DNA from: a virus
Length of the DNA stretch: 64,000 nucleotides
Strand: one strand, 5' to 3'
IMG/VR virus record: IMGVR_UViG_3300047311_000749
Location: 1 to 64,000 of that record
Shown here: one piece after another, positions 24,285 to 32,028 of the stretch
How positions within the stretch are numbered: position 1 is the first letter of the stretch
Layout: each line of letters starts with the position of its first letter
Notes under the pieces: model-generated
Database searches by the model: none
What the model was told of the DNA's origin: nothing
The model's input: the letters and a program-made list of their open reading frames with translations, nothing else
Made by a program: the position numbers and the translations under genes

Positions 24285-25286
24285 TTAGCCTGCCAGAAAC
24301 CCCGGGCACGTGACGCCCGGATTGTTTCCCGTTGGGTTTGGAAGTTTTCCCGCCATTGCGCCCGCGAGGGCCGACATGACGGCCGGCGATACGGTTCCGG
24401 TACCCGGTACGCCGGCGGCCGACAATACGCTCGCGAGGAACGCATCACGCGCCGGCGGAGCCGATAGCGCCGCGAGTGCCCCCGGGGCCGAGAACCCCGA
24501 GAGTAGGAGCAGAAAGTTGTTCAGAATGTTGAGGACCTGTTCGGTTGTCGCGACGTGTTCGCTCGCGGTGGCTCCCTGGGTCGAGACCTGGAGCGCCCCG
24601 GTCGTTCCGACGACGCTCCCCTGTTCGCCGAGCAGCATGATGGCTTTGCCCGTTACTTCTGCCCTGACCTGCTTGTTCTTCTTGTCGAGCTGAAGGACCA
24701 TCACGGTCGACCCGGGGGTCGTGACGGGGGACGTCTTGTCGGTATCGTCGGTCGTCTGAAGACCAGCGAAGTCGGGCCCGAGATGAAGGAAGTCACCGAA
24801 CCCATCCCGGGCCGTCGTTGAGCCGGCGGCCTCCATCATCAGGAGCGCTCCCGTGACGGCGTTCCGGACCCCCCAGGCCTGCGCGGTTTCGACCATCCAG
24901 GGCGCCTTCATGCGCCGGAACCCGAAGTTGTTTTGAGTCGGATCGTTCGCCGCGACCGTATCGGGCCACGCGTCGAGCTCGTTGTTCATCCGCGCGACGA
25001 TCACGGGATGGGCGCGTTCGTCCCCTTCCGGGATCAGGACCAAGACTTCGTCGTTCGCCGCGAACGGATAGTACTCGCCTTCGCCGGCGCCCGCGACACC
25101 CCCCGCGACCCGGCACCGGCACGGGATCCCGGACGGCTGAAGCGTCACGTCGACGATCGGGCCGAGCCCTTTCTCGAACGTAACGGATCGGGAATCGGGT
25201 CCGTCCGGATCGACGGTACCGTACGAGACCCACTGGCGCGTATCGGCGCCAGGAAAACTCGTCATATCGCTGAGCTCGCGCTCCAT
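24285..25286 (-). CDS. baseplate spike/assembly protein V-like (OB-fold)
   Basis: A 333-residue protein. The first 110 residues fit the OB-fold of gpV/gp5-type spikes (GPIVDVTLQPSG..., AANDEVLVLIPEGDERAHPVIVARM). A middle beta region follows (VMVLQLDKKNKQVRAEV, GKAIMLLGEQG), plausibly a trimeric beta-helix stem. The C-terminus is helical and Ala-rich. The spike closes the tail tube and pierces the outer membrane. ATG 25286 shares a base with the hub stop (TGATG). Confidence 0.75.
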   Translation of the reverse strand: MERELSDMTSFPGADTRQWVSYGTVDPDGPDSRSVTFEKGLGPIVDVTLQPSGIPCRCRVAGGVAGAGEGEYYPFAANDEVLVLIPEGDERAHPVIVARMNNELDAWPDTVAANDPTQNNFGFRRMKAPWMVETAQAWGVRNAVTGALLMMEAAGSTTARDGFGDFLHLGPDFAGLQTTDDTDKTSPVTTPGSTVMVLQLDKKNKQVRAEVTGKAIMLLGEQGSVVGTTGALQVSTQGATASEHVATTEQVLNILNNFLLLLSGFSAPGALAALSAPPARDAFLASVLSAAGVPGTGTVSPAVMSALAGAMAGKLPNPTGNNPGVTCPGFLAG

Positions 25287-27046
25287 CAGGACACCTTCGG
25301 CTGACGCTTCGTCGGGCCGGCCCCTTTCGGACTCTTCTGCTCTTCACCCTGCGGAAGCTCTTGGTCCATCCTGACCTCGACGTAGTTCACGCCGCCGATC
25401 GTGAACGAGACCCCATCGTCGATCGACCATTCGCCGGAGTACTCGCGAAGTCGGAACGTCGATTGAAACCCCGCGTTCGCGTACGCGGCCGCATAGGCGT
25501 TCGCGAGGTCGGCCGAGTAACCGGCTGCCTCGAGGAATCGGCGGGCCCCGTCCGCGACCAACATCTCCTGCTCGATCCCCGTAAGGGTCGAGTAGTCCGC
25601 ATCGCGATTGACCAGGATCTCGAACGCATCCCCCGGCTTCATGTCGAAGATATCGGGATCTTCGTTCCCACCGCCGAACGAAGCGAGGTTCCGGGTCTTG
25701 AGCGTCACGGCGAGCTCGTTCCGACCGACCGTTTCGTAGATCGACTGCGCGATGACCCGCATCGTTTTCTCGTCCTCGATTCCCGAGACTCGCCAGACGA
25801 GATACTTCTGCTCGCTGTGACCGTCCCCGGGGTTCGCGCTCGTCACGATCGCGCTCGCCGGAAACCGAACGACCAACACCTTCTTTCGCTTCGCGATGTA
25901 GGACCGAACCTCGACATTCGTTGGGGCCGTCTTCGCGTACCGGCGCGCGACCTTGTAGCCCAGGACGTTTCGCCCGTAGATGAAGTGACGGCGCTCCATC
26001 TGGAGGCCCGACGGGAGCGTGCGGGTCGTGAACGGATCCTCGGGTCGCTGCGATACCGTGCTCGATAGCATCGAACGGGCCCGCTGAATCACCACGACGG
26101 TCCCCTCGACCATCACGACGTGTCCGAGCGCCCCGCAGGCATCCGTCAGGTAGTCCCAGACCGACATCTTGTTCGGCGACCCACCGGCTTTCGTTGGGGC
26201 CGGCCCGAGCTTGGGCTTGTAGGACGTCTTGGAAAGCGCTCCGTCGAGCGACGGAACCTGCTCGCCGGCGGGCCGGTACTCGACCGCCATACCGGCGAAC
26301 TGGGGGAAGTTCGACAGGTACGTCGCGATCGCTTCATCGATTGGCTTGTTGGCCGCCAAGACGAGTCTCGGGGGCGCATCCTGGTCGATCAGAACCTTCG
26401 TATTGTCCCGGCACGTTAGGGTCGCGATCGGTTCGTTGTCCTCGTCCCAGTCGACCTCCCACTCGTCGACCCAGCCCTGAAACCGAAGATTCGACCGCGG
26501 TCGACCGGTCGCGTCGACCCAACCGTCCGGGAGTAGGAACGCGCCGGCGGCGCCCGGCGTTCGGTCGGCGGCCGAGTGTTCGTCCCCCTGCATCGCGGCC
26601 TCGTAGTCGGACGCCTTGATGGTTCCGACGTAAAGCTCGACCGCGCAGGTCCGGATCGCCCTCGGGTCGAACGGTGCGTCGACGAACTTCAGGACCAACT
26701 TCAGTTCGTTCGCACTCCGGATCCCGTTCTCCTTCCACGACGCCTGTTTCGGCACGACCCCACCGATCGACCACGATAGGCCATCGGCGCTCTTGTCTTC
26801 CTGCTGGGGGCTGTCGGCGGAACCCGACTTCGGCGATAGGACGAGCCGCTTCGTTCCGGCGGGCGCATCCGGATCCTGCCGGACCTCGAGCGCGTTCCGG
26901 GATGACTTCGTTCCCCGGAGCGTTTGGACGAGCTTCCGCGGCGCGTCTCCCTTTACGACCGGCGATCCGAACTCTTCGAACCGGACGATCAGCCGCGCCT
27001 TCGCAAGCGGGTAGTAGGACTGTTCAGGCTGTTCGGGATCCGGCAC
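25286..27046 (-). CDS. baseplate hub protein (gpD/gp27-like)
   Basis: A 586-residue protein just upstream of the spike gene, the hub position. It shows the expected mix of tube-like beta barrels: WVDEWEVDWDEDNEPIATLT, a linker helix with KPIDEAIATYLSNFPQ, and a late domain with FDMKPGDAFEILVNRD. The extreme C-terminus is Lys/Gly/Pro-rich. The hub would thread the tube onto the spike. Identification rests on size, order and the pattern of beta domains. The start is GTG 27046. Confidence 0.65.
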   Translation of the reverse strand: MPDPEQPEQSYYPLAKARLIVRFEEFGSPVVKGDAPRKLVQTLRGTKSSRNALEVRQDPDAPAGTKRLVLSPKSGSADSPQQEDKSADGLSWSIGGVVPKQASWKENGIRSANELKLVLKFVDAPFDPRAIRTCAVELYVGTIKASDYEAAMQGDEHSAADRTPGAAGAFLLPDGWVDATGRPRSNLRFQGWVDEWEVDWDEDNEPIATLTCRDNTKVLIDQDAPPRLVLAANKPIDEAIATYLSNFPQFAGMAVEYRPAGEQVPSLDGALSKTSYKPKLGPAPTKAGGSPNKMSVWDYLTDACGALGHVVMVEGTVVVIQRARSMLSSTVSQRPEDPFTTRTLPSGLQMERRHFIYGRNVLGYKVARRYAKTAPTNVEVRSYIAKRKKVLVVRFPASAIVTSANPGDGHSEQKYLVWRVSGIEDEKTMRVIAQSIYETVGRNELAVTLKTRNLASFGGGNEDPDIFDMKPGDAFEILVNRDADYSTLTGIEQEMLVADGARRFLEAAGYSADLANAYAAAYANAGFQSTFRLREYSGEWSIDDGVSFTIGGVNYVEVRMDQELPQGEEQKSPKGAGPTKRQPKVS

Positions 27047-27077
27047 CCCTAAGGGTCCCAGCGGGGGGCCGGAGCCG

Positions 27078-28298
27078 TCAAGCGGTCCGCTGCGGATCGA
27101 GGATCGGGATGACTAGGGTTCGGCCGGGCGTCAGGGTCCGCTGATGCCACGGAAGGTGGTTCGCGCGCGCGATATCGACGGCCCGGTCCGGGGTCCCGTA
27201 GTGCTTCTGCGAGACGCTCGCCATGGTGTCGCCATCCTTGCACACGTGAACCTCGACCGTTTTCCGAGGAACGAGCGCGCGGGGACCGGACGCGATGAGA
27301 CGATCCTCCATCTTGGACGCGTCCGTGCCGAGCTGATTCGCCGCGTCGTGGACGCGACCGAAGTACCGCATCGAGCGACCGATCGCGACGACGTCCTGAA
27401 TATGCGTCATGGTCTCGACCGGAGTTCGGTCGATCTGGTCCTTCCCCTGATTGACCGCGAGCCTCATGCTCGCCGCGAGGGTCTTGCCAGCGCTCGCGAT
27501 CTGGCTCGGGATCGTGGCGGCTTTCTGCGCGACCCCGATGATTCGGCCGACGTCGTTCGCGATCCGGGTCGTCTGATCGATCATCGTATCGACGATCGCG
27601 GCCGGCCCGAGCGCGATCGTTTCGAGTGACCCGAGCGTCAGGAATGTTGAGGTCGCGATCGGTGGCGCCGTGTTGTCGGCCGCTGCCTGGGCGGCCGCGC
27701 TTCGCTCGAGTTGTGCGGCCGACCGGGCCGCCACACCCGCGATCTCGTTCGCGGAGCTCGCGAGCCCCCGGGTCGCGCTCGCGAGGTCACCCTCGCGGGT
27801 CGAGACCGCCTTCTGTTGGGCACCACCGCGGCCAGACCAGTCGAAGCGGGCTTTCCACCGGACGTCGTACGCGGTGTCGGCGAGCCCCTCGAGCGACGTC
27901 AGGCGCCCCTCGCGTGAGCGCGTCGCGCGCGTCGACCCGTTCTCGTCCTGAACGATCCACTGGACCCGAAGCTTCGTGCCCTTGATTCGGAATTCGTCGA
28001 GCGCATCCCAGAGGTCGAACGGCGACACGACCTTCTGGTCCCCCTCGGGGGTCGAGATCACACACGGGGTCTTGGCCAGACGGGTGCGGTTCCACTCCCC
28101 CTCCCATTCGGAGGGTTCCTCCTGGGGACCCAGAACCTGCTGGGTCGCCTCGATCGAGTTCCCCGGGTACCAGGTCGTCTTGACGTTCTGGGTACCCTTC
28201 CAGCTCGCGCCCTTCAGCGGCAGGCCGGCCCCCCGGAGCTCAACACGCTCGCCGGACGGACCAAGGTCCTCGATCACAAGCGTGCTGAGGATCGCCAC
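27078..28298 (-). CDS. LysM-containing tail/baseplate protein
   Basis: A 406-residue protein. The C-terminus (about 345-400) is a LysM domain: VHVCKDGDTMASVSQKHYG...DIARANHLP...LTPGRTLVIP. The N-terminal 170 residues are beta-rich and resemble tail-tube-initiator proteins, and a long Ala-rich helical stretch joins them. LysM proteins at this place (after the tape measure, before the hub) connect tube and baseplate (gp53-like). The start is GTG 28298, and the palindrome lies only 5 nt upstream, so its end forms the GGTGAG ribosome site. Confidence 0.75.
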   Translation of the reverse strand: MAILSTLVIEDLGPSGERVELRGAGLPLKGASWKGTQNVKTTWYPGNSIEATQQVLGPQEEPSEWEGEWNRTRLAKTPCVISTPEGDQKVVSPFDLWDALDEFRIKGTKLRVQWIVQDENGSTRATRSREGRLTSLEGLADTAYDVRWKARFDWSGRGGAQQKAVSTREGDLASATRGLASSANEIAGVAARSAAQLERSAAAQAAADNTAPPIATSTFLTLGSLETIALGPAAIVDTMIDQTTRIANDVGRIIGVAQKAATIPSQIASAGKTLAASMRLAVNQGKDQIDRTPVETMTHIQDVVAIGRSMRYFGRVHDAANQLGTDASKMEDRLIASGPRALVPRKTVEVHVCKDGDTMASVSQKHYGTPDRAVDIARANHLPWHQRTLTPGRTLVIPILDPQRTA

Positions 28299-28303
28299 GG
28301 CTC

Positions 28304-28323
28304 ACCGCGCCGCGCGGCGCGGT
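28304..28323. repeat. 20-bp palindrome, copy 5 (5 nt before the LysM gene GTG)
   Basis: A perfect copy between a tiny Ser/Glu gene and the LysM gene. Its minus-strand end plus GAG makes the apparent ribosome-binding site of the LysM gene. Confidence 0.9.
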
Positions 28324-28327
28324 CCCC

Positions 28328-28504
28328 CTACTTCTTGCCGGCCCAGGCCGCGAGGCCCTTGCCGAACGATGCCTTTTTCTTGGGGGCGGGAGAAGCCGAG
28401 CTTTCGGACTCCGACTCGCTAGCCGAGCTTTCGGACTCGCTGGCGGAGCTTTCGGACTCGCTCGACGCATCGAGCTTTTTCTTGAGGAACGGGGGCATCG
28501 CCAT
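28328..28504 (-). CDS. tiny Ser/Glu-repeat protein after the tape measure
   Basis: Fifty-eight residues: MAMPPFLKKKLDASS, then a run of Ser-Glu-Ser-Glu repeats, then a basic tail (PKKKASFGKGLAAWAGKK). The repeats are encoded by near-identical tandem DNA units (see the repeat at 28396). Similar short basic-acidic-basic proteins occur in phage virion operons, but no family is recognised. The ATG at 28504 is followed by a second in-frame ATG two codons on. The portal C-terminal region also has a Ser/Glu run. Confidence 0.6.
   Translation of the reverse strand: MAMPPFLKKKLDASSESESSASESESSASESESESSASPAPKKKASFGKGLAAWAGKK
28396..28464. repeat. tandem repeats within the Ser/Glu gene
   Basis: The block GAGCTTTCGGACTC recurs three times within 21-27-bp units (28396, 28423, 28444), encoding the Ser/Glu run. 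Such repeats can change copy number by slippage. Confidence 0.65.
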
Positions 28505-28553
28505 GTTGGATTCTCCTGGCCAGAACCCTACCGCTGCTGAGGCGCCCGCACAA

Positions 28554-30488
28554 CTAGATGCCGAACGGAGTCCCGAGTCGGCTCTGGTTACGCGCGATCG
28601 CGTTCCGGACAAGGTCGCGGCGGAACGTCAGTAGAATCCGGTCCGGGTCCGAGTCTTTAAAGTCCTGCTTGATGTTGAAGGTGTTGCCGTTGAAGTTCAT
28701 CTGGACCTTGTCAGGCAGCTTCCCGTGCGCGGCGTCGGTCCCCATTCCCTTGAGGATCTTGGCGAATTCCTCCGACTTCCCGCCGACGAGTTCCGCGAGG
28801 TGATCGAACCCACCCTCGACGTTCGCCCCGCTCGCGAGGAACGCATTCTGGAGCATCTCGGATCCCGCGAGCGCGTTCGCCGCGTACCGCTGAACCGCTT
28901 CGTTCTGCTGAAGCACCGCGCCGTTGAAGATATCGACCCAACGTTTCGCGCTCTCGACTTCGTCGCCCTGACCGGCCCGCTGTGCGATCTCGTCGACCTC
29001 CTCGGCCGACTGCCGGAGGATCCGGTGATGCTCCCAGACCGCATCCGCGTATTCGCCGGCCGCGCGTTGCGACATCCCCATCGCGTCCGCCTGGTCGATG
29101 TAGGCGGCCCGAAGCTTGTCGAACTCCTTCGTGTCGATCTTCTCGGCTGAACCCCCCATGTCGCGGAGCCTGACGTTGCGAGCCTCTTCGTTCTGCTCAG
29201 CATCCGACTTTCCGTGCGTCATGTCGCGGAGCTTGTTCCACTGGTCGATCGCGAGCTTCCAGGCCCCAACGGCGGCCGCGAACGCCGCGACCGCGAGCCC
29301 GAACGACGCGAGCCCCCCGGCACTCATCAGGCTGCCGCCCTTCAGCCCCATGCCGCCCATGCCGGCGAGTGAGCTCGCGACCTCGATACCGCCCTTCGCG
29401 GCCCCGATCGCGCCCGGCAGAACCGCCTTCGCGCCGAACGCGATCGCGATCTCCTCCTTGTGGGCCAGGATCCACTGCACGACCGCCTTCGCGGCGTCGA
29501 ACCCCTCCTGAATCGCTTTTTTGATCTCCTCGGCGTGGTTCTGAAGGTACTGGAATCCCTCCCGGATCTTCTCGGCCGCTTCCTTGATCCAAACCCCGAC
29601 CTTTACCCCCACCTCGTGAGCCCACTTCGAGATCGCCTCGCGATTCTGAACGAAGTACTCCTTCAGCTTCACGAGCGGGCCCGTCATGGCCTTCAGGATC
29701 GGGGCCCCCATCTGCTCGAACACTTCTTCCCGCATCGACTTGAGCGACTCGACCGCCTGCCCGAACGTCACGGGTGCTTTCTTCATTTTTTCCGACATCC
29801 GCTCGACGGCCTGCTCGGCGAGCTTCATCACCTTTTCCTGCCCGCCCTCGCCGGACTGAAACATCGCCGATAGGCCCTTCGAGACCTTCTTCGCGTTCCC
29901 TTCGACGGTGCCGGTCATGATCATCAGCTGAACGAGCGCGTTGCGGGGCCGGACGATCCCGGTTTCGAGATCGCGGAACGCGTTCGCCATTCCCTCCATC
30001 CCGCCCGGGACCGCGCGACTCGCGTAGACCATGTTCTCGGTCAGCTCTTTCGTCTGTTCGATCGACCGCTGACTTCTCGCCTGGATCGTCGAGAACGCAT
30101 CGATGATCGATTCCGTCGACGCTCCCGCCGCGATCCCGAGCCCCTCGAGCTCCTCGTGAAGCTCACCCGCTTGGGCTTTGATCTCCTCGTACGAACGCCC
30201 GCTCTTGTCGCCGATCGCGATCGATCCCGCGAGCTGCTTCTGTTCTTCCCCGAGGTTCTTCGCGGCGTTGAAGACCTCGTGCCCGAACTCCTTGATCGAC
30301 TCGATCCCATGGTCGATCTGAAAGCCAGCCGCCATCGCGAGAGAGGTCTTGAAGAGCCCCGCCATCTCGTGTTGGGCCTCGTGGACCCGCTCCGACATGT
30401 GCTCGAACCCGCCCTTTACCTTCTCGACGACGTGACTCGATTGGTCGTCGAGTTTGAGTATTGACCTGATCTCGACCGACTCAGCCAT
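28554..30488 (-). CDS. tail tape measure protein
   Basis: A 644-residue, largely helical protein. It starts MAESVEIRSILKLDDQSSHV and runs through long charged helices to a hydrophobic Gly/Ala segment (about 365-420, SAGGLASFGLAVAAFAAAVGA), then more helix. The gene directly follows the frameshifted tail chaperones, as tape measures do. Its length sets the tail length; at about 1.5 Angstrom per residue this predicts a tail near 100 nm. Start ATG 30488 overlaps the chaperone stop by 8 nt. No lytic or peptidase domain was seen. Confidence 0.9.
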   Translation of the reverse strand: MAESVEIRSILKLDDQSSHVVEKVKGGFEHMSERVHEAQHEMAGLFKTSLAMAAGFQIDHGIESIKEFGHEVFNAAKNLGEEQKQLAGSIAIGDKSGRSYEEIKAQAGELHEELEGLGIAAGASTESIIDAFSTIQARSQRSIEQTKELTENMVYASRAVPGGMEGMANAFRDLETGIVRPRNALVQLMIMTGTVEGNAKKVSKGLSAMFQSGEGGQEKVMKLAEQAVERMSEKMKKAPVTFGQAVESLKSMREEVFEQMGAPILKAMTGPLVKLKEYFVQNREAISKWAHEVGVKVGVWIKEAAEKIREGFQYLQNHAEEIKKAIQEGFDAAKAVVQWILAHKEEIAIAFGAKAVLPGAIGAAKGGIEVASSLAGMGGMGLKGGSLMSAGGLASFGLAVAAFAAAVGAWKLAIDQWNKLRDMTHGKSDAEQNEEARNVRLRDMGGSAEKIDTKEFDKLRAAYIDQADAMGMSQRAAGEYADAVWEHHRILRQSAEEVDEIAQRAGQGDEVESAKRWVDIFNGAVLQQNEAVQRYAANALAGSEMLQNAFLASGANVEGGFDHLAELVGGKSEEFAKILKGMGTDAAHGKLPDKVQMNFNGNTFNIKQDFKDSDPDRILLTFRRDLVRNAIARNQSRLGTPFGI

Positions 30489-31427
30489 GGTCTTCTTCTT
30501 TCCTTCCGACCTGGCTTTCGAGCCGGATCACCTCCGCCAGATCGTGGTACTTGGCCTTGAACTCCTCAAGGTCTTCGTCCTGCCAGTCGCGGTCGAGCAG
30601 ACTCTGGCGACCGTACCGGGCCATGTAGGAGAACATTCGCCGGCGATCCTGCTCCTGTTCCTCCGGATCGATGCTGACGTGGAGCGGCCAAAGGCAGCAG
30701 AAGACGCGCCGGGACCGCGCCGTATGGCGGTGCCGGTCCGACGCGAACGACTGGTCGTGTGCCCCCGGAACGAAGATCGCGTCCAGGATATCGTCGAGCG
30801 TGTCGGGGTCTAGCGGCCACGCCCCCGAGGGGTCTGCTGCCTCGGCGAAGGACCGACCGTCCTGACAGCGAGGCAATTCCCTAAAAAATGCAGCTTCTCG
30901 TCCTGCCCGAGCGTGTGGACCTTCATGTAGTGGTTCAGGATCAAGAGCCGGCACTTCTTGCCGATCTCGTCCCAGAAACGGTTCGGGCTATTGGGGGCCG
31001 TATCGAGTCCCCAGTTCACGACCTGGCCGTCGATCGCCCGGATCATCTGTTTGGCCTGCTCGTCCATCACGCCGTCCGGATCCCCCTTCGCGCGCCGGCG
31101 CGAGAACTTCTCGTCCCCAACCGAAAGGTTCCAGACGATGCACTGCCGCTCCCCGAGCGCGGGCCGGTCGGTCCACTCGGGTTCGAACCGCATTGCCGTC
31201 ATCGTGACACCAGCGGGCGGAATCGGGAGGTCAGCCGGGATCCTGACCCAGTCCGGCATCCCGACCGCTTCCGAGCTCTGGAGCCGCCCTGGCAGCACCT
31301 GCGGGGTATCGTCGTCCCCATCGAGCTCCTGAAGCTCCTGCTCTTCTTCCGGCGTTGCCGGCCGTTCCCTCACCTTGTCGGCGAGGTCCTTCATCGTGCC
31401 CGGTCCGGGCTTCTTATGTTCTCTCAC
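30481..31427 (-). CDS. tail assembly chaperone GT, -1 frameshift fusion product
   Basis: If ribosomes slip -1 on T_TTT_TTA (30888-30882), the first 182 residues of the chaperone G continue into the overlapping frame with FRELPRCQDG and run 133 residues further to the TGA at 30481. The extension has a Pro/Asp-rich part (WPLDPDTLDDILDAIFVPG) and a helical acidic end (DLEEFKAKYHDLAEVIRLE). In lambda the GT fusion recruits the tube subunit to the tape measure, and the position here (tube, G/GT, tape measure) is the same. The efficiency of slippage cannot be judged from sequence. Confidence 0.75.
30810..31427 (-). CDS. tail assembly chaperone G
   Basis: A 205-residue zero-frame product. An acidic helical N-terminus (TPEEEQELQELDGDDD) leads to a central domain (WVRIPADLPIPPAGVTMTAMRF...). 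The helical end contains the slippery site (EKLHFLGNC). GTG 31427 is preferred over GTG 31439 because GGAGG lies 5 nt before it. It should coat the tape measure during tail assembly. After the slip site the frame runs only about 23 residues to its own stop, as expected of a G protein. Confidence 0.75.
   Translation of the reverse strand: MREHKKPGPGTMKDLADKVRERPATPEEEQELQELDGDDDTPQVLPGRLQSSEAVGMPDWVRIPADLPIPPAGVTMTAMRFEPEWTDRPALGERQCIVWNLSVGDEKFSRRRAKGDPDGVMDEQAKQMIRAIDGQVVNWGLDTAPNSPNRFWDEIGKKCRLLILNHYMKVHTLGQDEKLHFLGNCLAVRTVGPSPRQQTPRGRGR
30882..30888 (-). promoter_or_regulatory. -1 programmed frameshift slippery heptamer T_TTT_TTA
   Basis: On the minus strand the zero frame reads CAT TTT TTA, so TTTTTTA is in the X_XXY_YYZ register. 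The zero frame stops at 30810, while the -1 frame stays open to 30481. The site lies near the end of G, as in many phage G/GT pairs. Confidence 0.8.
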
Positions 31428-31439
31428 GGCGGCCTCCAC

Positions 31440-31553
31440 TTGGCCGGGCCCCCAGTTCCCGGTGGAGGTACTCCCGAAGGGGTACGGGAACCAGAGGCCC
31501 GTCGCGCGTTGCGTCCTCCACTACCGGAGCCCGTCGGGCTCCGGCCCCCGGGA
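31440..31553 (-). terminator. gap after the tail tube gene with a strong hairpin
   Basis: The 114-nt gap has no gene. CCGGAGCCC-GTC-GGGCTCCGG at 31524-31544 is a perfect 9-bp stem just past the tube stop. There is no T-tract, so it may be an attenuator or an mRNA-stabilising 3' structure for the abundant tube message, and is not a classical terminator. Confidence 0.4.
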
Positions 31554-31994
31554 TCAAACGAGGTTCTCGTCAACCGAGCTGACGAAACCCTCCATCTTGG
31601 CCTTCACGTAGTCGCCGCGGCTCGCGACGTTCTTCGGGATCGGGCCCCACGATACGTCCGCGTACGTGACGGTCGGGGTATCGCCGTTCGGAAAAAAGTA
31701 CGTGACGGTGACGTTGAAGACGAGGTCCGGAAGCGTTCGCTGAGCCTTCGCGATCACCTTTTGCTTGAACCGGAACCACTCCTGGCTCTGAAGGTGAAGC
31801 GAGAGGTCGAACTTCGTCCCGTTGTAGATCGAGTCGCCGCGGTTGCTGACCTCGCCCAGGTACCCGAGTTGTTTGATCTCGAGCATGTCCTCGTCGTTGA
31901 ACTCACTGATCGAGTTCAACGTGTCCTCGAGGACCCCATCCGAAACGATGTTGATCACGACCTCTTGGCCCTTGATCCTCTGCGGGGTCGGCAT
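31554..31994 (-). CDS. tail tube protein
   Basis: A 146-residue protein immediately downstream of the sheath gene. It has the alternating beta pattern of myovirus tubes: QEVVINIVSDGVLEDTLN at the start, FDLSLHLQSQEWFRFKQKV and LVFNVTVTYFFPNG. Tube subunits stack as hexameric rings inside the sheath and should be highly expressed. The start ATG 31994 has a clean upstream gap. The call rests on size, position and strand pattern. Confidence 0.8.
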   Translation of the reverse strand: MPTPQRIKGQEVVINIVSDGVLEDTLNSISEFNDEDMLEIKQLGYLGEVSNRGDSIYNGTKFDLSLHLQSQEWFRFKQKVIAKAQRTLPDLVFNVTVTYFFPNGDTPTVTYADVSWGPIPKNVASRGDYVKAKMEGFVSSVDENLV

Positions 31995-32028
31995 TGTCCG
32001 GTTCCTTCCTTCTTCGCTTCCCTGTCGC

